Below, piece by piece: positions 44,755 to 54,150 of a DNA stretch of 64,000 nt (the first letter of the stretch is position 1; each line of letters begins with the position of its first letter). The notes beneath the pieces are model-generated. The model was given only the letters and a program-made list of their open reading frames with translations, did not search any database and was not told the origin of the DNA. The stretch lies in contig NZ_FOAN01000001.1 of the NCBI RefSeq assembly GCF_900109525.1, positions 868,001 to 932,000 of the forward strand, in the 5' to 3' direction. The translations under genes were made by a program, and so were the position numbers. This DNA is from Allobosea lupini (GTDB taxonomy: Bacteria; Pseudomonadota; Alphaproteobacteria; Rhizobiales; Beijerinckiaceae).

Positions 44755-45884
44755 CAGGCGATCCTCGTGAAGACTTCAAAACGGTCGCAGCCGATCTGCC
44801 CGGCTTCGGTGACGGCGTAGATTTCGGGATCGGCGAGCAGCGCCGCAAGTCCCGGCCTGACGGCGACGACGCCCTCGGCCCCGAGCGGCTTCGGCGAGGT
44901 CGAGACGATGACCTCGTCGGCAAGGCCCCGCAGCGCCAGTTGCTCGCCAATCGTCGGGCCACCTTCCGAGAAGACGCGGGTGATGCCGCGGGCCGCCAAC
45001 AGTCGCAGCGCCTCCGATAGGTCGAGATGGCCGTCGGCGCCGCGCGAGACGCGCATGACCTCGACGCCGGCGGCGACCAGCTTCTCCTCGGCCGCGACCG
45101 GGGCATCCTCGGCCGCGATCACCCAGAGCGGCACAGTCGCTGCGCCCTGAACCAGCTTGGCGTCGAGCGGCAGGCGGAGCGAGGAATCGAGCACGACCCG
45201 GATGGGCGAGCGGATTTCGAGTCCGGGCAGGCGCACGGTCAGCAGCGGGTCGTCGGCAAGGACGCTGCCGATGCCGAGCATGATCGCATCATGGCTAGCG
45301 CGCAGGCGGTGTACCCATTCGCCGGATTCCGGACATGAGATGGCGAGCCTAGCGCCCCCTAACCCGCCGGCGAAGCCATCTGCCGTGCGCGCAACCTTGA
45401 AGGTCACCATCGGCCGTCCCTCGGTCACCCGCAGCACATGGCCGCGATGGCTGCGCTGCGCCTGGTCCTCGAGCACGCCGAGCTTGACCTCCACACCTGC
45501 CATACGAAGCAAGGCATGGCTGAGACCGGCAATCTGCGGATTGGGATCCGACATCGCAGAGACGACGCGCCGGACGCCGGCGAGCAAGGTGCGCTCGACA
45601 CAAGGCGTGCCGCCACGGATCGTGCGGTGCGAGCAGGGCTCCAGCGTGACATAGAGCGTGCCGCCGCTCGCCGCTGCGCCGGCGTTCTCGAAAGCCATCG
45701 CCTCGGCGTGCGGGCGACCGCCGGGTTGCGTGCGACCCTCGCCGACGACTACCGGGCCGTCCGGACCATCGCGCACGACGACGGCGCCGACGCTGGGATT
45801 GGGCCAGGTCTGGCCGAGCCCACGCGCGCCGAGCTCCAGCGCCCGCGCCATGAAGGCGCGGTCGATCGCGTCCTGATCAGGCAT
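44754..45884 (-). CDS. ribD: Bifunctional riboflavin biosynthesis deaminase/reductase
   Basis: A 376-residue two-domain enzyme. The deaminase has its zinc site in [10 protein letters not shown] and [21 protein letters not shown]. The reductase runs from about residue 155 ([40 protein letters not shown]). It performs the second and third steps of riboflavin synthesis. Overlaps nrdR by 8 bp and ribC by one base. Confidence 0.95.
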   Translation of the reverse strand: MPDQDAIDRAFMARALELGARGLGQTWPNPSVGAVVVRDGPDGPVVVGEGRTQPGGRPHAEAMAFENAGAAASGGTLYVTLEPCSHRTIRGGTPCVERTLLAGVRRVVSAMSDPNPQIAGLSHALLRMAGVEVKLGVLEDQAQRSHRGHVLRVTEGRPMVTFKVARTADGFAGGLGGARLAISCPESGEWVHRLRASHDAIMLGIGSVLADDPLLTVRLPGLEIRSPIRVVLDSSLRLPLDAKLVQGAATVPLWVIAAEDAPVAAEEKLVAAGVEVMRVSRGADGHLDLSEALRLLAARGITRVFSEGGPTIGEQLALRGLADEVIVSTSPKPLGAEGVVAVRPGLAALLADPEIYAVTEAGQIGCDRFEVFTRIA

Positions 45885-46374
45885 CGTCGCGGGCGGGCGC
45901 CGGCTTGGTCACGGGCTCGATCTCATCGCTACCGAGCTGGCCGAGCAGCTCCTCGAAATCGCGGGCTTCACGGAAATTCCGGTAGACCGAGGCGAAGCGG
46001 ACATAGGCGACGTCGTCGAGCGATTTCAACCCCTCCATCACCAGCTCGCCGACGGCCGAGCTCTGGATCTCACCCTCGCCCGAGCTTTCGAGCTGGCGGA
46101 CGATGCCGTTGACCATGCGCTCGATCCGCTCGGGCGCGACCGGGCGCTTGCGCAGCGCCACCTCGATCGAGGTCTGCAGCTTGTCGCGATCGAAGGCGGT
46201 GCGCCGGCCCGAGCGCTTGACCACGGTGAGCTCGCGCAGCTGCACGCGCTCGAAGGTCGTGAAGCGGCCGCCGCAATCTGGGCAGACGCGCCGGCGCCGG
46301 ATCGAAGCGTGGTCGTCGGTCGGCCGCGAATCCTTCACCTGGGTATCGAGCGAGCCGCAATAGGGACAGCGCAT
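45877..46374 (-). CDS. nrdR: Transcriptional repressor NrdR
   Basis: A 165-residue NrdR. A zinc ribbon opens the protein (MRCPYCGS and [13 protein letters not shown]). An ATP-cone follows ([20 protein letters not shown], with [14 protein letters not shown]). It represses ribonucleotide reductase genes according to ATP/dATP. The start was placed at MRCPYC; longer frames to 46911 are artefacts. In most relatives glyA is directly upstream; here a foreign-looking gene on the other strand lies between. Confidence 0.95.
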   Translation of the reverse strand: MRCPYCGSLDTQVKDSRPTDDHASIRRRRVCPDCGGRFTTFERVQLRELTVVKRSGRRTAFDRDKLQTSIEVALRKRPVAPERIERMVNGIVRQLESSGEGEIQSSAVGELVMEGLKSLDDVAYVRFASVYRNFREARDFEELLGQLGSDEIEPVTKPAPARDDA

Positions 46375-46636
46375 GAATGGGGCCTTCAGGTTAGCTTGAG
46401 GGACGATAGCGCCCGCGGCCCTTCCTTGCCTCAGCCATGCCGTCGCAGGCCAGCGAAAAACGACCAGCCGGCGGCAAGGGAGCAAGCACGAGATTGCATG
46501 ACGCTCCGGCACCGGATCGCGGCCCTCGCCAGAACATGACGCCGGACGATGCGCCTTCCCCATGGCAGGATGTCGTTCTGCGACCCGCCTGCGCCTGCCT
46601 CCCGATCCACAAAGCTCGCCAATCGGAGTTACGCAG

Positions 46637-47587
46637 ATGTCCAATGATACTGTCGGCGACGCCTTCGGCGGCCTGGTCGTCCTGGCCTTCGACCTTCTCG
46701 ACAGCGAAATCCAGAGGTCTCCCGAACGCCTCGCCGAGATCCTCAAGAGCCCTGTCGTCCTGTCGACAGCGCAGAAGGGTCTGCTGAGCTTCGCGAACGC
46801 GAAACTCAAGAGCCAGACGACCCAGCTCTCGTCCGAGGACATCCAGAAGCTGCGCTCGATCGGCGACGACGTGCTGTCCAAGGCGGCCGACGAGTATTTC
46901 AAGCAGATCAAGAAGTCGTCGAACTACAAGGCTCTGGAAAAGCAGGTCGATGCGTTCAAAGCGGCAGCAAGCTCCTCGGCGCTCGGCGTCTGGGTCGATC
47001 AGCACAAGGGCATCGTCTACGTCGTCGGCGCGGCGCTGGCGCTCGGAGCGGGCGCCGCCCTCTTCGTCACCAAGCCGAACAACGGGGCGGTGACGCTCGG
47101 CCTGCAGCAGCTGGAAAAGCTCAAATTCGAGGTCGTCAAGCTCGGCGCGCTGAAACTCGGCGTCGGCGGCATCGTCTTCGATCCGACCGCCGAGCTGGTC
47201 GGCGCCAAACTGACCGGCAAGCTGAAATGGGACCGGCTAAAGCTCGATCTCTCGATGCAGGTGGTGACCAAGTCGGCCGCGATCGAGAAGGTCGAGGGCG
47301 AGGTCATGGTCCAGTACGGCTCGTTCGAGCTCAGCGGCATCGTCAAGAAGGACGTGACCAAGCCGACCGTCGACCTCAACCTCAAGCTGAGCGCGACGGA
47401 TGACCGCTTCAACGTTTCCGTCGCGGCGCAGGTCAAGGACGGCCAGTTCGGCGGCAGCGCCTCTGCCGGCTACAAGATCACTAAAGGGCTCGACCTCAAC
47501 GCCGAACTCAGCCGGACCAACCGGAGCGATGCGCCCGGAGGCCCGGAGAACCTGTTCATGATCAAGCTGACCGGGACCTTCCCGTAG
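46637..47587 (+). CDS. Unrecognised membrane-anchored protein with beta-rich C-terminus
   Basis: A 316-residue protein I cannot assign. Residues ~1-120 are helical and charged ([21 protein letters not shown], then [14 protein letters not shown]). One membrane helix lies at about 129-148 ([20 protein letters not shown]). The last ~150 residues alternate polar and hydrophobic residues in short strands ([62 protein letters not shown]), like a small barrel or beta-sandwich. There is no signal peptide. It reads opposite to nrdR and glyA and interrupts their usual adjacency. GGAG precedes the ATG by nine bases. Function unknown. Confidence 0.75.
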   Translation: MSNDTVGDAFGGLVVLAFDLLDSEIQRSPERLAEILKSPVVLSTAQKGLLSFANAKLKSQTTQLSSEDIQKLRSIGDDVLSKAADEYFKQIKKSSNYKALEKQVDAFKAAASSSALGVWVDQHKGIVYVVGAALALGAGAALFVTKPNNGAVTLGLQQLEKLKFEVVKLGALKLGVGGIVFDPTAELVGAKLTGKLKWDRLKLDLSMQVVTKSAAIEKVEGEVMVQYGSFELSGIVKKDVTKPTVDLNLKLSATDDRFNVSVAAQVKDGQFGGSASAGYKITKGLDLNAELSRTNRSDAPGGPENLFMIKLTGTFP

Positions 47588-47610
47588 AAAGCGGTCCGGA
47601 CGCCTCCCGC

Positions 47611-48909
47611 TCAGTAGATCGGGAAGCGCGCCGTCAGCTCGTGGGCCTTGGCCTTGACCGCCTGCTCGACGGCGGCGTTGCCCTCTTCGCCATTGGCGGC
47701 GAGGCCGTCCAGCACCTCGGCGATCAATTCGCCGACCTTCTTGAACTCGGCGACGCCGAAGCCGCGCGAGGTCGCAGCGGGCGTACCCAGGCGGATGCCG
47801 GAGGTGACCATCGGCTTCTCCGGATCGAAGGGGATGCCGTTCTTGTTGCAGGTGATGTGAGCGCGCCCGAGCGCAGCCTCGGCCGCCTTGCCGGTGACCT
47901 TCTTGGAGCGCAGGTCAACCAGCATCAGGTGGTTGTCGGTGCCGCCGGTGACAAGGTCGAAGCCCTTGCTCTTCAGCGTCTCGGCCAGCGCCTTGGCATT
48001 GGCGACGACGGCATGGGCGTAGCTCTTGAACTCCGGCTGCAGCGCCTCGTGGAACGAGACCGCCTTGGCGGCGATGACGTGCATCAGCGGGCCGCCCTGC
48101 AGGCCCGGGAACACCGCCGAGTTGATCTTCTTGGCGATCGCCTCGTCATTCGTCAGCACCATGCCACCGCGCGGGCCGCGCAGCGTCTTGTGCGTGGTGG
48201 TGGTGACGACATGGGCGTGCGGGAACGGCGAGGGATGGGCGCCGCCGGCGACCAGCCCGGCGAAATGGGCGATATCGACCATGAAATAGGCACCGACCTT
48301 GTCGGCGATCTCGCGGAAGCGCGCGAAGTCCCAGTGACGGGCATAGGCGGAGCCGCCGGCAACGATGATCTTCGGCTTGTTCTCGACGGCGAGACGCTCC
48401 ATCGCGTCATAGTCGATCAGCTGGTCGACGACGCAGACGCCATAGGGCACGACCTTGAACCACTTGCCGGACTGGTTGACCGGGGCGCCATGGGTAAGAT
48501 GGCCGCCGGCAGCGAGATCGAGGCCCATGAAGGTGTCGCCCGGCTGCATCAGCGCCATGAACACGGACTGGTTGGCCTGGCTGCCGGAGTTCGGCTGGAC
48601 ATTGGCGAACTGGCAGTCGAACAGGCGGCAGGCGCGCTCGATCGCAAGCTTCTCGGCGATGTCGACGAACTGGCAGCCGCCGTAATAGCGCCGGCCCGGA
48701 TACCCCTCGGCGTATTTGTTGGTCATCACCGAGCCTTGAGCCTCGAGCACCGCCTGCGAGACGATGTTCTCCGAGGCGATGAGCTCGATCTCTTCGCGCT
48801 GGCGACCAAGCTCGAGCTCGATGGCGCGGGCGATCTCGGGATCGACATCGGCAAGGCCGGCGCCGAAGAAGGAGTTGGAGAGGTGCTTGTCGCGCGCGGC
48901 TTCGGTCAT
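47611..48909 (-). CDS. glyA: Serine hydroxymethyltransferase
   Basis: A 432-residue PLP enzyme converting serine and tetrahydrofolate to glycine and methylene-THF. The PLP lysine is in [15 protein letters not shown]; other motifs are [35 protein letters not shown] and [15 protein letters not shown]. Full length. It is the upstream end of the nrdR-rib-nusB-thiL synteny block. Confidence 0.97.
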   Translation of the reverse strand: MTEAARDKHLSNSFFGAGLADVDPEIARAIELELGRQREEIELIASENIVSQAVLEAQGSVMTNKYAEGYPGRRYYGGCQFVDIAEKLAIERACRLFDCQFANVQPNSGSQANQSVFMALMQPGDTFMGLDLAAGGHLTHGAPVNQSGKWFKVVPYGVCVVDQLIDYDAMERLAVENKPKIIVAGGSAYARHWDFARFREIADKVGAYFMVDIAHFAGLVAGGAHPSPFPHAHVVTTTTHKTLRGPRGGMVLTNDEAIAKKINSAVFPGLQGGPLMHVIAAKAVSFHEALQPEFKSYAHAVVANAKALAETLKSKGFDLVTGGTDNHLMLVDLRSKKVTGKAAEAALGRAHITCNKNGIPFDPEKPMVTSGIRLGTPAATSRGFGVAEFKKVGELIAEVLDGLAANGEEGNAAVEQAVKAKAHELTARFPIY

Positions 48910-49004
48910 ATCCGGCTCCTAAGAATGCGGCGGCCGATCCCGGCCGATCCCCGCGCGGTCCCTATCACGCAGAGTGAGGCTGTCCAAGCGCTAGATGGAC
49001 GCGG

Positions 49005-49451
49005 CTAAGGAGCTGCCCGGCGCGCGCCCGAACGCCGGACGGACGGGCGGTAGACGAGCTTCCGGCGCGAGGCAGCCTGCATCAGCTTGCGGAAGGTCGG
49101 GCACTCCAGATGCGAGGGTGCGGGGCAGTCCGCGATGTGGCGCAGCATGTCACGCAGCGTGCGCAATTCAGCCATCTGGCGCTGCAGCTCGTCGGCCTTA
49201 AGGCGCAGCTGGTCGCGCGGAATATCGGGCCTGCCGTCGCGGCCGAACATGCCGGCGATCTCTTCCAGCGAGAAGCCGGCCGCCTTGCCCATGGCGATCA
49301 GCGACAGCTTCAGCAGCACATCGGCATCGAATTGCCGCCGCAGGCCCCGCCGCCGGAGCGAGGCGATCAGGCCGATCTCCTCGTAATAGCGAAGGGTCGA
49401 GGGCGCGACGCCCGCGCGTTCGGCGACCTCGCCGATATCCAGAACAGTCAT
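49005..49451 (-). CDS. MerR-family regulator with SoxR-like operator
   Basis: A 148-residue MerR protein: HTH IGEVAERAGVAPSTLRYYEEIGL, wing RGLRRQFDADVLLKLSLIAMGK, then a dimerisation helix and CPAPSHLECPTF at about 116-127. SoxR has a four-Cys 2Fe-2S site (CX2CXCX5C); here only two cysteines remain, so it is not a standard SoxR. The divergent promoter contains a SoxR-box-like palindrome in a 19-bp spacer (49454-49484). Likely role: activation of the MFS gene at 49519 in response to a drug or redox signal. Confidence 0.87.
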   Translation of the reverse strand: MTVLDIGEVAERAGVAPSTLRYYEEIGLIASLRRRGLRRQFDADVLLKLSLIAMGKAAGFSLEEIAGMFGRDGRPDIPRDQLRLKADELQRQMAELRTLRDMLRHIADCPAPSHLECPTFRKLMQAASRRKLVYRPSVRRSGARRAAP

Positions 49452-49453
49452 GC

Positions 49454-49484
49454 TTGACCTCAAGTCGACTTGAATTTGTACGCT
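49454..49484 (+). promoter_or_regulatory. MerR-type promoter with SoxR-box-like palindrome
   Basis: A -35 TTGACC (49454-49459) and a -10-like TACGCT (49479-49484) are separated by 19 bp, the stretched spacing used by MerR activators. The spacer begins with a perfect 14-bp palindrome TCAAGTCGACTTGA (49460-49473). With the preceding CC it reads CCTCAAGT-CGACTTGA, very close to the E. coli SoxR box CCTCAAGTTAACTTGAGG. It drives the MFS gene 35 bp downstream. Confidence 0.7.
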
Positions 49485-49518
49485 CTGCCGAACGTATCAT
49501 TTCGGCAAGAGGTTCATC

Positions 49519-50727
49519 ATGGAAGCTGTTCTCGTTTCAAGGCAAATTCCGATCTGGCAGGATCGGCGCGCCATCGCCCTGCTGATGGCGGCATCGCTCA
49601 CCACCATGGCGAACGCGACGATCGCCCCGGCCCTGCCCGGGCTGGAACGGCTGTTCGCGGACGATCCCAACGCCGCGCTGCTTACGCGGCTCCTGGTGCC
49701 GGCGCCCTCGCTCAGCGTCGCGATTCTTGCACCACTCGCCGGGCTCGCGGCCGACCGCTACGGACGGCGCCGGTTGCTGCTCGTCGGCGTGATCCTGTTC
49801 GTGCTGTCAGGCTGCGCCGGGCTCGTCCTGCCCGACCTGCCGACGATCTTCGCCAGCCGGCTCGTATTGGGGGTGGCGGTCGCCCTGATCATGACGGCGC
49901 AGACAGCGCTGATCGGCGACTATTTCACCGGCGACGACCGCAATGCGCTGACCGGCCTGCAGATCTCGGCGCGCAATCTCGGCGGGCTCGTCTTCATTCT
50001 CACCGCCGGCTGGGCCGCGACGCTGTCGCCGCGCCTGCCCTTCGCGATCTACGGTCTGGCGGCTGCCTTCCTGCCGCTGATGTGGCTGGTGATCGTCGAT
50101 CCGTCGCGCTTGTCGCCGACCAGCGGCGCGAAACCAGGCGCCCTGAGCGACGACAACCGCAGCTGGCGACTGCCCCTCGCGTTGCTGGTGCTGCTGCAGG
50201 GCACAACGAACATGATCTTCTTCATCATGCCGACGCAGCTGTCCTTCTTCCTGGATGCGCGAGGCCATGACAGCGCGATCATGACCGGCTCGGCGCTAGG
50301 CGTGCTGATGCTGTCGGGCGGCGGCTTCGCCCTGCTCTACTCCCGCATCCAGCGCGCTGTCGGCTACGCCGGCATTTTCGCTCTCGGCTATGGCGCGATG
50401 GCGCTGGGTTTCCTCATGCTGCTGCTCGCCGCGACCAATCCGGCGATCTTTGCGGCCGTGGCAGCGATCGGCGCGGGCTATGCGCTGGTCTCGCCGAGCT
50501 TCGTCGCCCTCGCCCTCAATCTCGCACCGACGCGGAAGCGCGGGCTCGCCGGCGGCATCCTGACCGCCTCGATCTTCATCGGCCAGTTCTGCTCGCCCCT
50601 GCTCAGCACGCCAGTGATCGCCGGGTTCGGTTACGCGAACCTGTTCGGCATCACGTCCGCCCTGCTGACGATCATGACCGTCACGGCCGCGCTGACCGGT
50701 GCCGCTGACAGGCTGCGCCGGCGATAG
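49519..50727 (+). CDS. MFS drug-efflux transporter
   Basis: A 402-residue MFS protein with twelve helices and the motif-A loop LAADRYGRRRLLL. The opening TIAPALPGLERLF is common in multidrug exporters of the DHA1 type. It is transcribed divergently from the MerR regulator under a SoxR-box-like promoter, which suggests induction by redox-active or cationic compounds. Substrate unknown. Confidence 0.88.
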   Translation: MEAVLVSRQIPIWQDRRAIALLMAASLTTMANATIAPALPGLERLFADDPNAALLTRLLVPAPSLSVAILAPLAGLAADRYGRRRLLLVGVILFVLSGCAGLVLPDLPTIFASRLVLGVAVALIMTAQTALIGDYFTGDDRNALTGLQISARNLGGLVFILTAGWAATLSPRLPFAIYGLAAAFLPLMWLVIVDPSRLSPTSGAKPGALSDDNRSWRLPLALLVLLQGTTNMIFFIMPTQLSFFLDARGHDSAIMTGSALGVLMLSGGGFALLYSRIQRAVGYAGIFALGYGAMALGFLMLLLAATNPAIFAAVAAIGAGYALVSPSFVALALNLAPTRKRGLAGGILTASIFIGQFCSPLLSTPVIAGFGYANLFGITSALLTIMTVTAALTGAADRLRRR

Positions 50728-50883
50728 TGCGGCGATATGGAGTGCTGCCTCGTGCGCGGTCTGCTTTATTCACAACCCGGAGCAGCTGACTCGCTCCTTT
50801 GGCGCAATCCTCGGCTGCAATCGAAACGACATCGGGGTGTCGCAGCAGCCGGGTGAAACGGAAACCGGCGGAAGGAGAACGGC

Positions 50884-52143
50884 GTGGTGCAGCAGACCGA
50901 CGAGATCGAAGCTCACCAGCCCGAGTGGCCGCCGAAACGCCGCTCGCCCTTGCACGCCTTCCTTGAAAGCGGTGCGGCGGCCGGTGTCCTATTGGTCTTC
51001 TCCGCCGCTCTGGCGTTGATCATCGCCAATTCGGCGCTCGGCCCGGTCTATTTCAAGCTGCTGGAGGCGAAGGTCGCCGGCCTTTCGATCCTGCACTGGA
51101 TTAACGACGCGCTCATGGCGCTGTTCTTCCTGCTCGTCGGGCTGGAGATCAAGCGCGAGTTCATCGAAGGCCAGCTCGCAACCTGGAGCCGCCGCGCCCT
51201 GCCGGCTCTGGCTGCGCTGGGCGGCATGATCGCGCCCGCCTTGATCTATGCCACGCTCGCCCGCAGCGACCCTGAAGCCTTGCGTGGCTGGGCGATCCCC
51301 GCTGCCACCGACATCGCATTTGCGCTCGGCGTGCTCGCCATCCTGGGCTCGCGCGTGCCGGTCTCGCTCAAGATCTTCCTGACCGCGCTCGCCATTCTCG
51401 ACGATCTCGGCGCGATCCTGATCATCGCCCTGTTCTATTCCGGCGATCTCTCGCTGCCGATGCTGGCCGGCGCCGCCGCCTGCCTCGCCATCCTGATCGC
51501 GCTGAACCTGCGCGGCGTCCGCCTGCTGCCGCTCTATCTCGCCATCGGCGCCGTGCTCTGGTTCTTCGTGCTGAAATCCGGCATCCACGCCACGCTCGCC
51601 GGTGTCGCGCTGGCGCTGACCATCCCGCTCGGCGGCCGTGGCAAGGAGAGCGACGAGCCCGAGCATTCGCCGCTGCACACGCTGGAGCACCGGCTCCACC
51701 CCTGGTCATCCTATTTCATCGTGCCGGTCTTCGGCTTCGCCAATGCCGGCGTCTCGATCGCCGGCATGTCGCCCTCGCTCCTGCTGACGCCAGTGCCGCT
51801 CGGCATCGTGCTCGGACTTTTCCTCGGCAAGCAGATCGGCGTCTTCGGCTTCGCCTGGCTTGCGGTGCGGCTCGGCCTCGGCACCATGCCAGCCAAGGCG
51901 ACATGGGCGCAGCTCTACGGCGTCTCGCTGCTCTGCGGCATCGGCTTCACGATGAGCCTGTTCATCGGGGCGCTGGCCTTCGCGAACAGCGCCGCGCTCA
52001 ACGACGCCACCAAGATCGGCGTGCTCGCCGGCTCGGCGCTGTCGGCGGTGATCGGCTATGTCGTGCTCCATCTCGCCGGCCGGCATCTGGTCAAGGAGGA
52101 TGTGCCCGTGGCGGCGATCGCTCCACAAAAGCGAGCCCGCTGA
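50884..52143 (+). CDS. nhaA: Na+/H+ antiporter NhaA
   Basis: A 419-residue NhaA with about twelve helices. The antiport residues are present in [16 protein letters not shown] and [15 protein letters not shown] (the Asp pair), with [20 protein letters not shown] in the N-terminal part. Both ends are longer and charged. It starts at GTG, which is preceded by GGAAGGAGAA. It exchanges sodium for protons at alkaline pH. Confidence 0.95.
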   Translation: MVQQTDEIEAHQPEWPPKRRSPLHAFLESGAAAGVLLVFSAALALIIANSALGPVYFKLLEAKVAGLSILHWINDALMALFFLLVGLEIKREFIEGQLATWSRRALPALAALGGMIAPALIYATLARSDPEALRGWAIPAATDIAFALGVLAILGSRVPVSLKIFLTALAILDDLGAILIIALFYSGDLSLPMLAGAAACLAILIALNLRGVRLLPLYLAIGAVLWFFVLKSGIHATLAGVALALTIPLGGRGKESDEPEHSPLHTLEHRLHPWSSYFIVPVFGFANAGVSIAGMSPSLLLTPVPLGIVLGLFLGKQIGVFGFAWLAVRLGLGTMPAKATWAQLYGVSLLCGIGFTMSLFIGALAFANSAALNDATKIGVLAGSALSAVIGYVVLHLAGRHLVKEDVPVAAIAPQKRAR

Positions 52144-52229
52144 GGCGATCTGACGATCACACAATCACCGCAGCTGCGGCGGAACCAAGGCGGCGCCTCG
52201 ACGTTGTCTGCGCAGTGGCGGAGGTGGCA

Positions 52230-52313
52230 ATGGGCTTCAGTCTTCTGGAAATCTCGATCGTGATGGGGTGCATATCGCTGCTCGGCTTCCTGATCGCCGA
52301 TAATCTGGCCTGA
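52230..52313 (+). CDS. Candidate 27-residue membrane peptide
   Basis: A very short frame, MGFSLLEISIVMGCISLLGF plus seven residues, is almost entirely one hydrophobic helix. It is preceded by GGAGG with ideal spacing, unusually strong for chance. It lies between nhaA and the GntR gene. Small single-helix proteins often modulate transporters, so a role with NhaA is conceivable. Could be fortuitous. Confidence 0.35.
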   Translation: MGFSLLEISIVMGCISLLGFLIADNLA

Positions 52314-52334
52314 TTCGATCCAACCGCAGGCGGG

Positions 52335-52994
52335 TCAGCTCGCCTGCATCAGCCGCCGCAGCCGTTCGCGGCCAGCGGCTCTGATGTGATCGCGGGCGGC
52401 AGCCTCCGCCCTGATCGGATCGCGAGCTTCGATCGCCGAGACGATCGCGTCATGCTCGGCATGGGCCTGTCCCGCCCGATCTGCATCGAGCAATGTCGAG
52501 GAGCCGAGCAGCGCACGCGCATCGCGCAGCGCGTTCAGGGCCTTCAGCAGATATCGGTTATGCGCGGCGCCATTGAGTGCTGAATGGAAGCGCTCATTGT
52601 GGCGCGCCAGCTCCTGCGGGCGGGTGAGCAGCCCAGCCTCGATCGCGTGCAGATCCCGCATCAGCGCGACATCGCCCTCGGAGGCGTGGCGCGCGGCGAA
52701 GGCGGCGACAGTTCCCTCCAACACCTCGCGCATCGCATAAAGCTCGGACACCGCCTGATGGTCGAGCGTCATCACGACGAGCGTGCGCGAATCGCGGGTG
52801 AAGAAGCCTTCGGCCTCGAGCCGGCGGACCGCCTCGCGCAAGGGCGTACGGCTCATCTCCAGACGGGTGGCGAGATCCTCCTCGCGCAGGCGCATGCCCG
52901 GCCTGAGCTCGCCGGCGTCGATCGCCTCGCGCAGGCGCGCATAGGCCTGGCCCGCGAGCGAGCGTACCGGCTGGACATCGGCGAACACCGTCAA
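52335..52994 (-). CDS. GntR-family regulator (FCD domain)
   Basis: A 219-residue FadR-type regulator. The HTH is LREEDLATRLEMSRTPLREAVRRLEAEGFF. The helical FCD domain carries the ligand or metal residues in RHNERFHSALNGAAHN and HAEHDAIVSAIEARDP. It diverges from the TctC gene, with a dyad at 53081-53100 between them. It probably controls the carboxylate uptake and dehydrogenase genes that follow. Confidence 0.9.
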   Translation of the reverse strand: MTVFADVQPVRSLAGQAYARLREAIDAGELRPGMRLREEDLATRLEMSRTPLREAVRRLEAEGFFTRDSRTLVVMTLDHQAVSELYAMREVLEGTVAAFAARHASEGDVALMRDLHAIEAGLLTRPQELARHNERFHSALNGAAHNRYLLKALNALRDARALLGSSTLLDADRAGQAHAEHDAIVSAIEARDPIRAEAAARDHIRAAGRERLRRLMQAS

Positions 52995-53080
52995 ACTGCG
53001 CCCTCTCCCATTCCTTCAGGCCCGATGCCCTGATCGCCCGGCCCTGCGCCGAAATCAACGCTTGCCTCTGCGGCTCAATT

Positions 53081-53100
53081 CAGCATACTTCGGTATACTG
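53081..53100. promoter_or_regulatory. Candidate GntR operator
   Basis: The 20 bases form a dyad CAGnATACnnnnGTATnCTG, in the gap between the divergent GntR and TctC genes and 27 bp before the latter's ATG. Its form fits FCD-type GntR sites. Binding is inferred. Confidence 0.55.
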
Positions 53101-53127
53101 ACAAATCAAAACAATGTGGGAGGCATC

Positions 53128-54102
53128 ATGTCACGCCGGTTTCCAAGGTTCCTGCTCGCTGCCGCATTCGCCGCGCTGCCGGCCATCGCCGCGAAAGCGC
53201 AGGACTGGCCGAGCAAGGCAATCACCATGGTCGTGCCTTATGCCGCCGGTGGCGGCACCGACGTGATCGCCCGGGCGGTGGCGCAGAAGCTGCAGGATCG
53301 GCTCGGGGTCGGCGTCGTCGTCGAGAACCGTGCCGGAGCCGGCGGCAATCTCGGCACCACGGCCGCGGCGCAGGCCCCGGCCGACGGCTACACAGTGCTG
53401 ATCAGCAATATCGGCCCGATGGCCGTCAATCCGAGCCTGTTCAAGAACCTGAAGCACGACCCGGCCGAAGTGCTGGAGCCGGTGACGCTGATCGCCAAGG
53501 CGCCGCTGCTTCTGCTGGTCCACCCTTCGGTCAAGGCCAACTCGGTCGCGGAATTGGTCGCGCTCGCCAAGGCGCAGCCGGAGGGGCTGACCTATGGCAC
53601 CGCCGGGCACGGCTCGGCCAACCACATCGCCACTGCGCTGTTCGAGCTGATGGCAGGCGTCAAGCTGAAGCACGCTCCCTATCGCGGCGCCGGCCCGGCG
53701 CTCAACGACCTGCTGGGCGGCCATATCCCGATGATGTTCGCGACGCTGCCCTCGGCGATCGGCCATGTGAACGGCGGCGGCCTCAAGGCGCTCGCCGTCA
53801 CCACGGCCGAGCGGGCTCCGGCGCTGCCGCAGGTGCCGACGCTCGCGGAAGCCGGCGTGCCCGGGTACGAGGCGAGCGGCTGGTACGGCGTCTTCGTGCG
53901 CAAGGGCACAGCGCAGGCGATCGTCGACAAGCTGCGCAGCGAGGTCGCGACCATCATCAACCTGCCGGAGGTGCGCAGGAACCTGGAGCTGGAAGGCGCC
54001 CAGCCGATCGGCAATACGCCCGCCGAGTTCGCCGCCTTCGTCAAGGCCGAGCGCGAGAAGTGGTCGAAGGTCGTCGCCGAGGCCGACATCAAGATCGAGT
54101 GA
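53128..54102 (+). CDS. Tripartite tricarboxylate transporter substrate-binding protein (TctC/Bug family)
   Basis: A 324-residue periplasmic binding protein with signal peptide FLLAAAFAALPAIAAKAQ. The Bug fold starts at WPSKAITMVVPYAAGGGTDVIAR and has VVVENRAGAGGNLGT, HAPYRGAGPALNDLLGG and PGYEASGWYGVFV. It captures organic acids for TctAB, whose genes are absent here. Alternatively it works as a signal protein, as some Bug proteins do. A strong GGGAGG precedes the ATG. Confidence 0.92.
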   Translation: MSRRFPRFLLAAAFAALPAIAAKAQDWPSKAITMVVPYAAGGGTDVIARAVAQKLQDRLGVGVVVENRAGAGGNLGTTAAAQAPADGYTVLISNIGPMAVNPSLFKNLKHDPAEVLEPVTLIAKAPLLLLVHPSVKANSVAELVALAKAQPEGLTYGTAGHGSANHIATALFELMAGVKLKHAPYRGAGPALNDLLGGHIPMMFATLPSAIGHVNGGGLKALAVTTAERAPALPQVPTLAEAGVPGYEASGWYGVFVRKGTAQAIVDKLRSEVATIINLPEVRRNLELEGAQPIGNTPAEFAAFVKAEREKWSKVVAEADIKIE

Positions 54103-54150
54103 CGCCTCCTCGTCCCCTTTCCCTTTCATCACTTCCGGACTGACGCCGAC

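Noticed and set aside
45885..46636. FMN riboswitch for the riboflavin genes
   Set aside because: The rib genes follow nrdR without a leader and no RFN-like structure is recognisable near nrdR or glyA.
47641..49008. A 455-codon plus-strand frame opposite glyA
   Set aside because: Shadow of glyA without ribosome site or recognisable domain.
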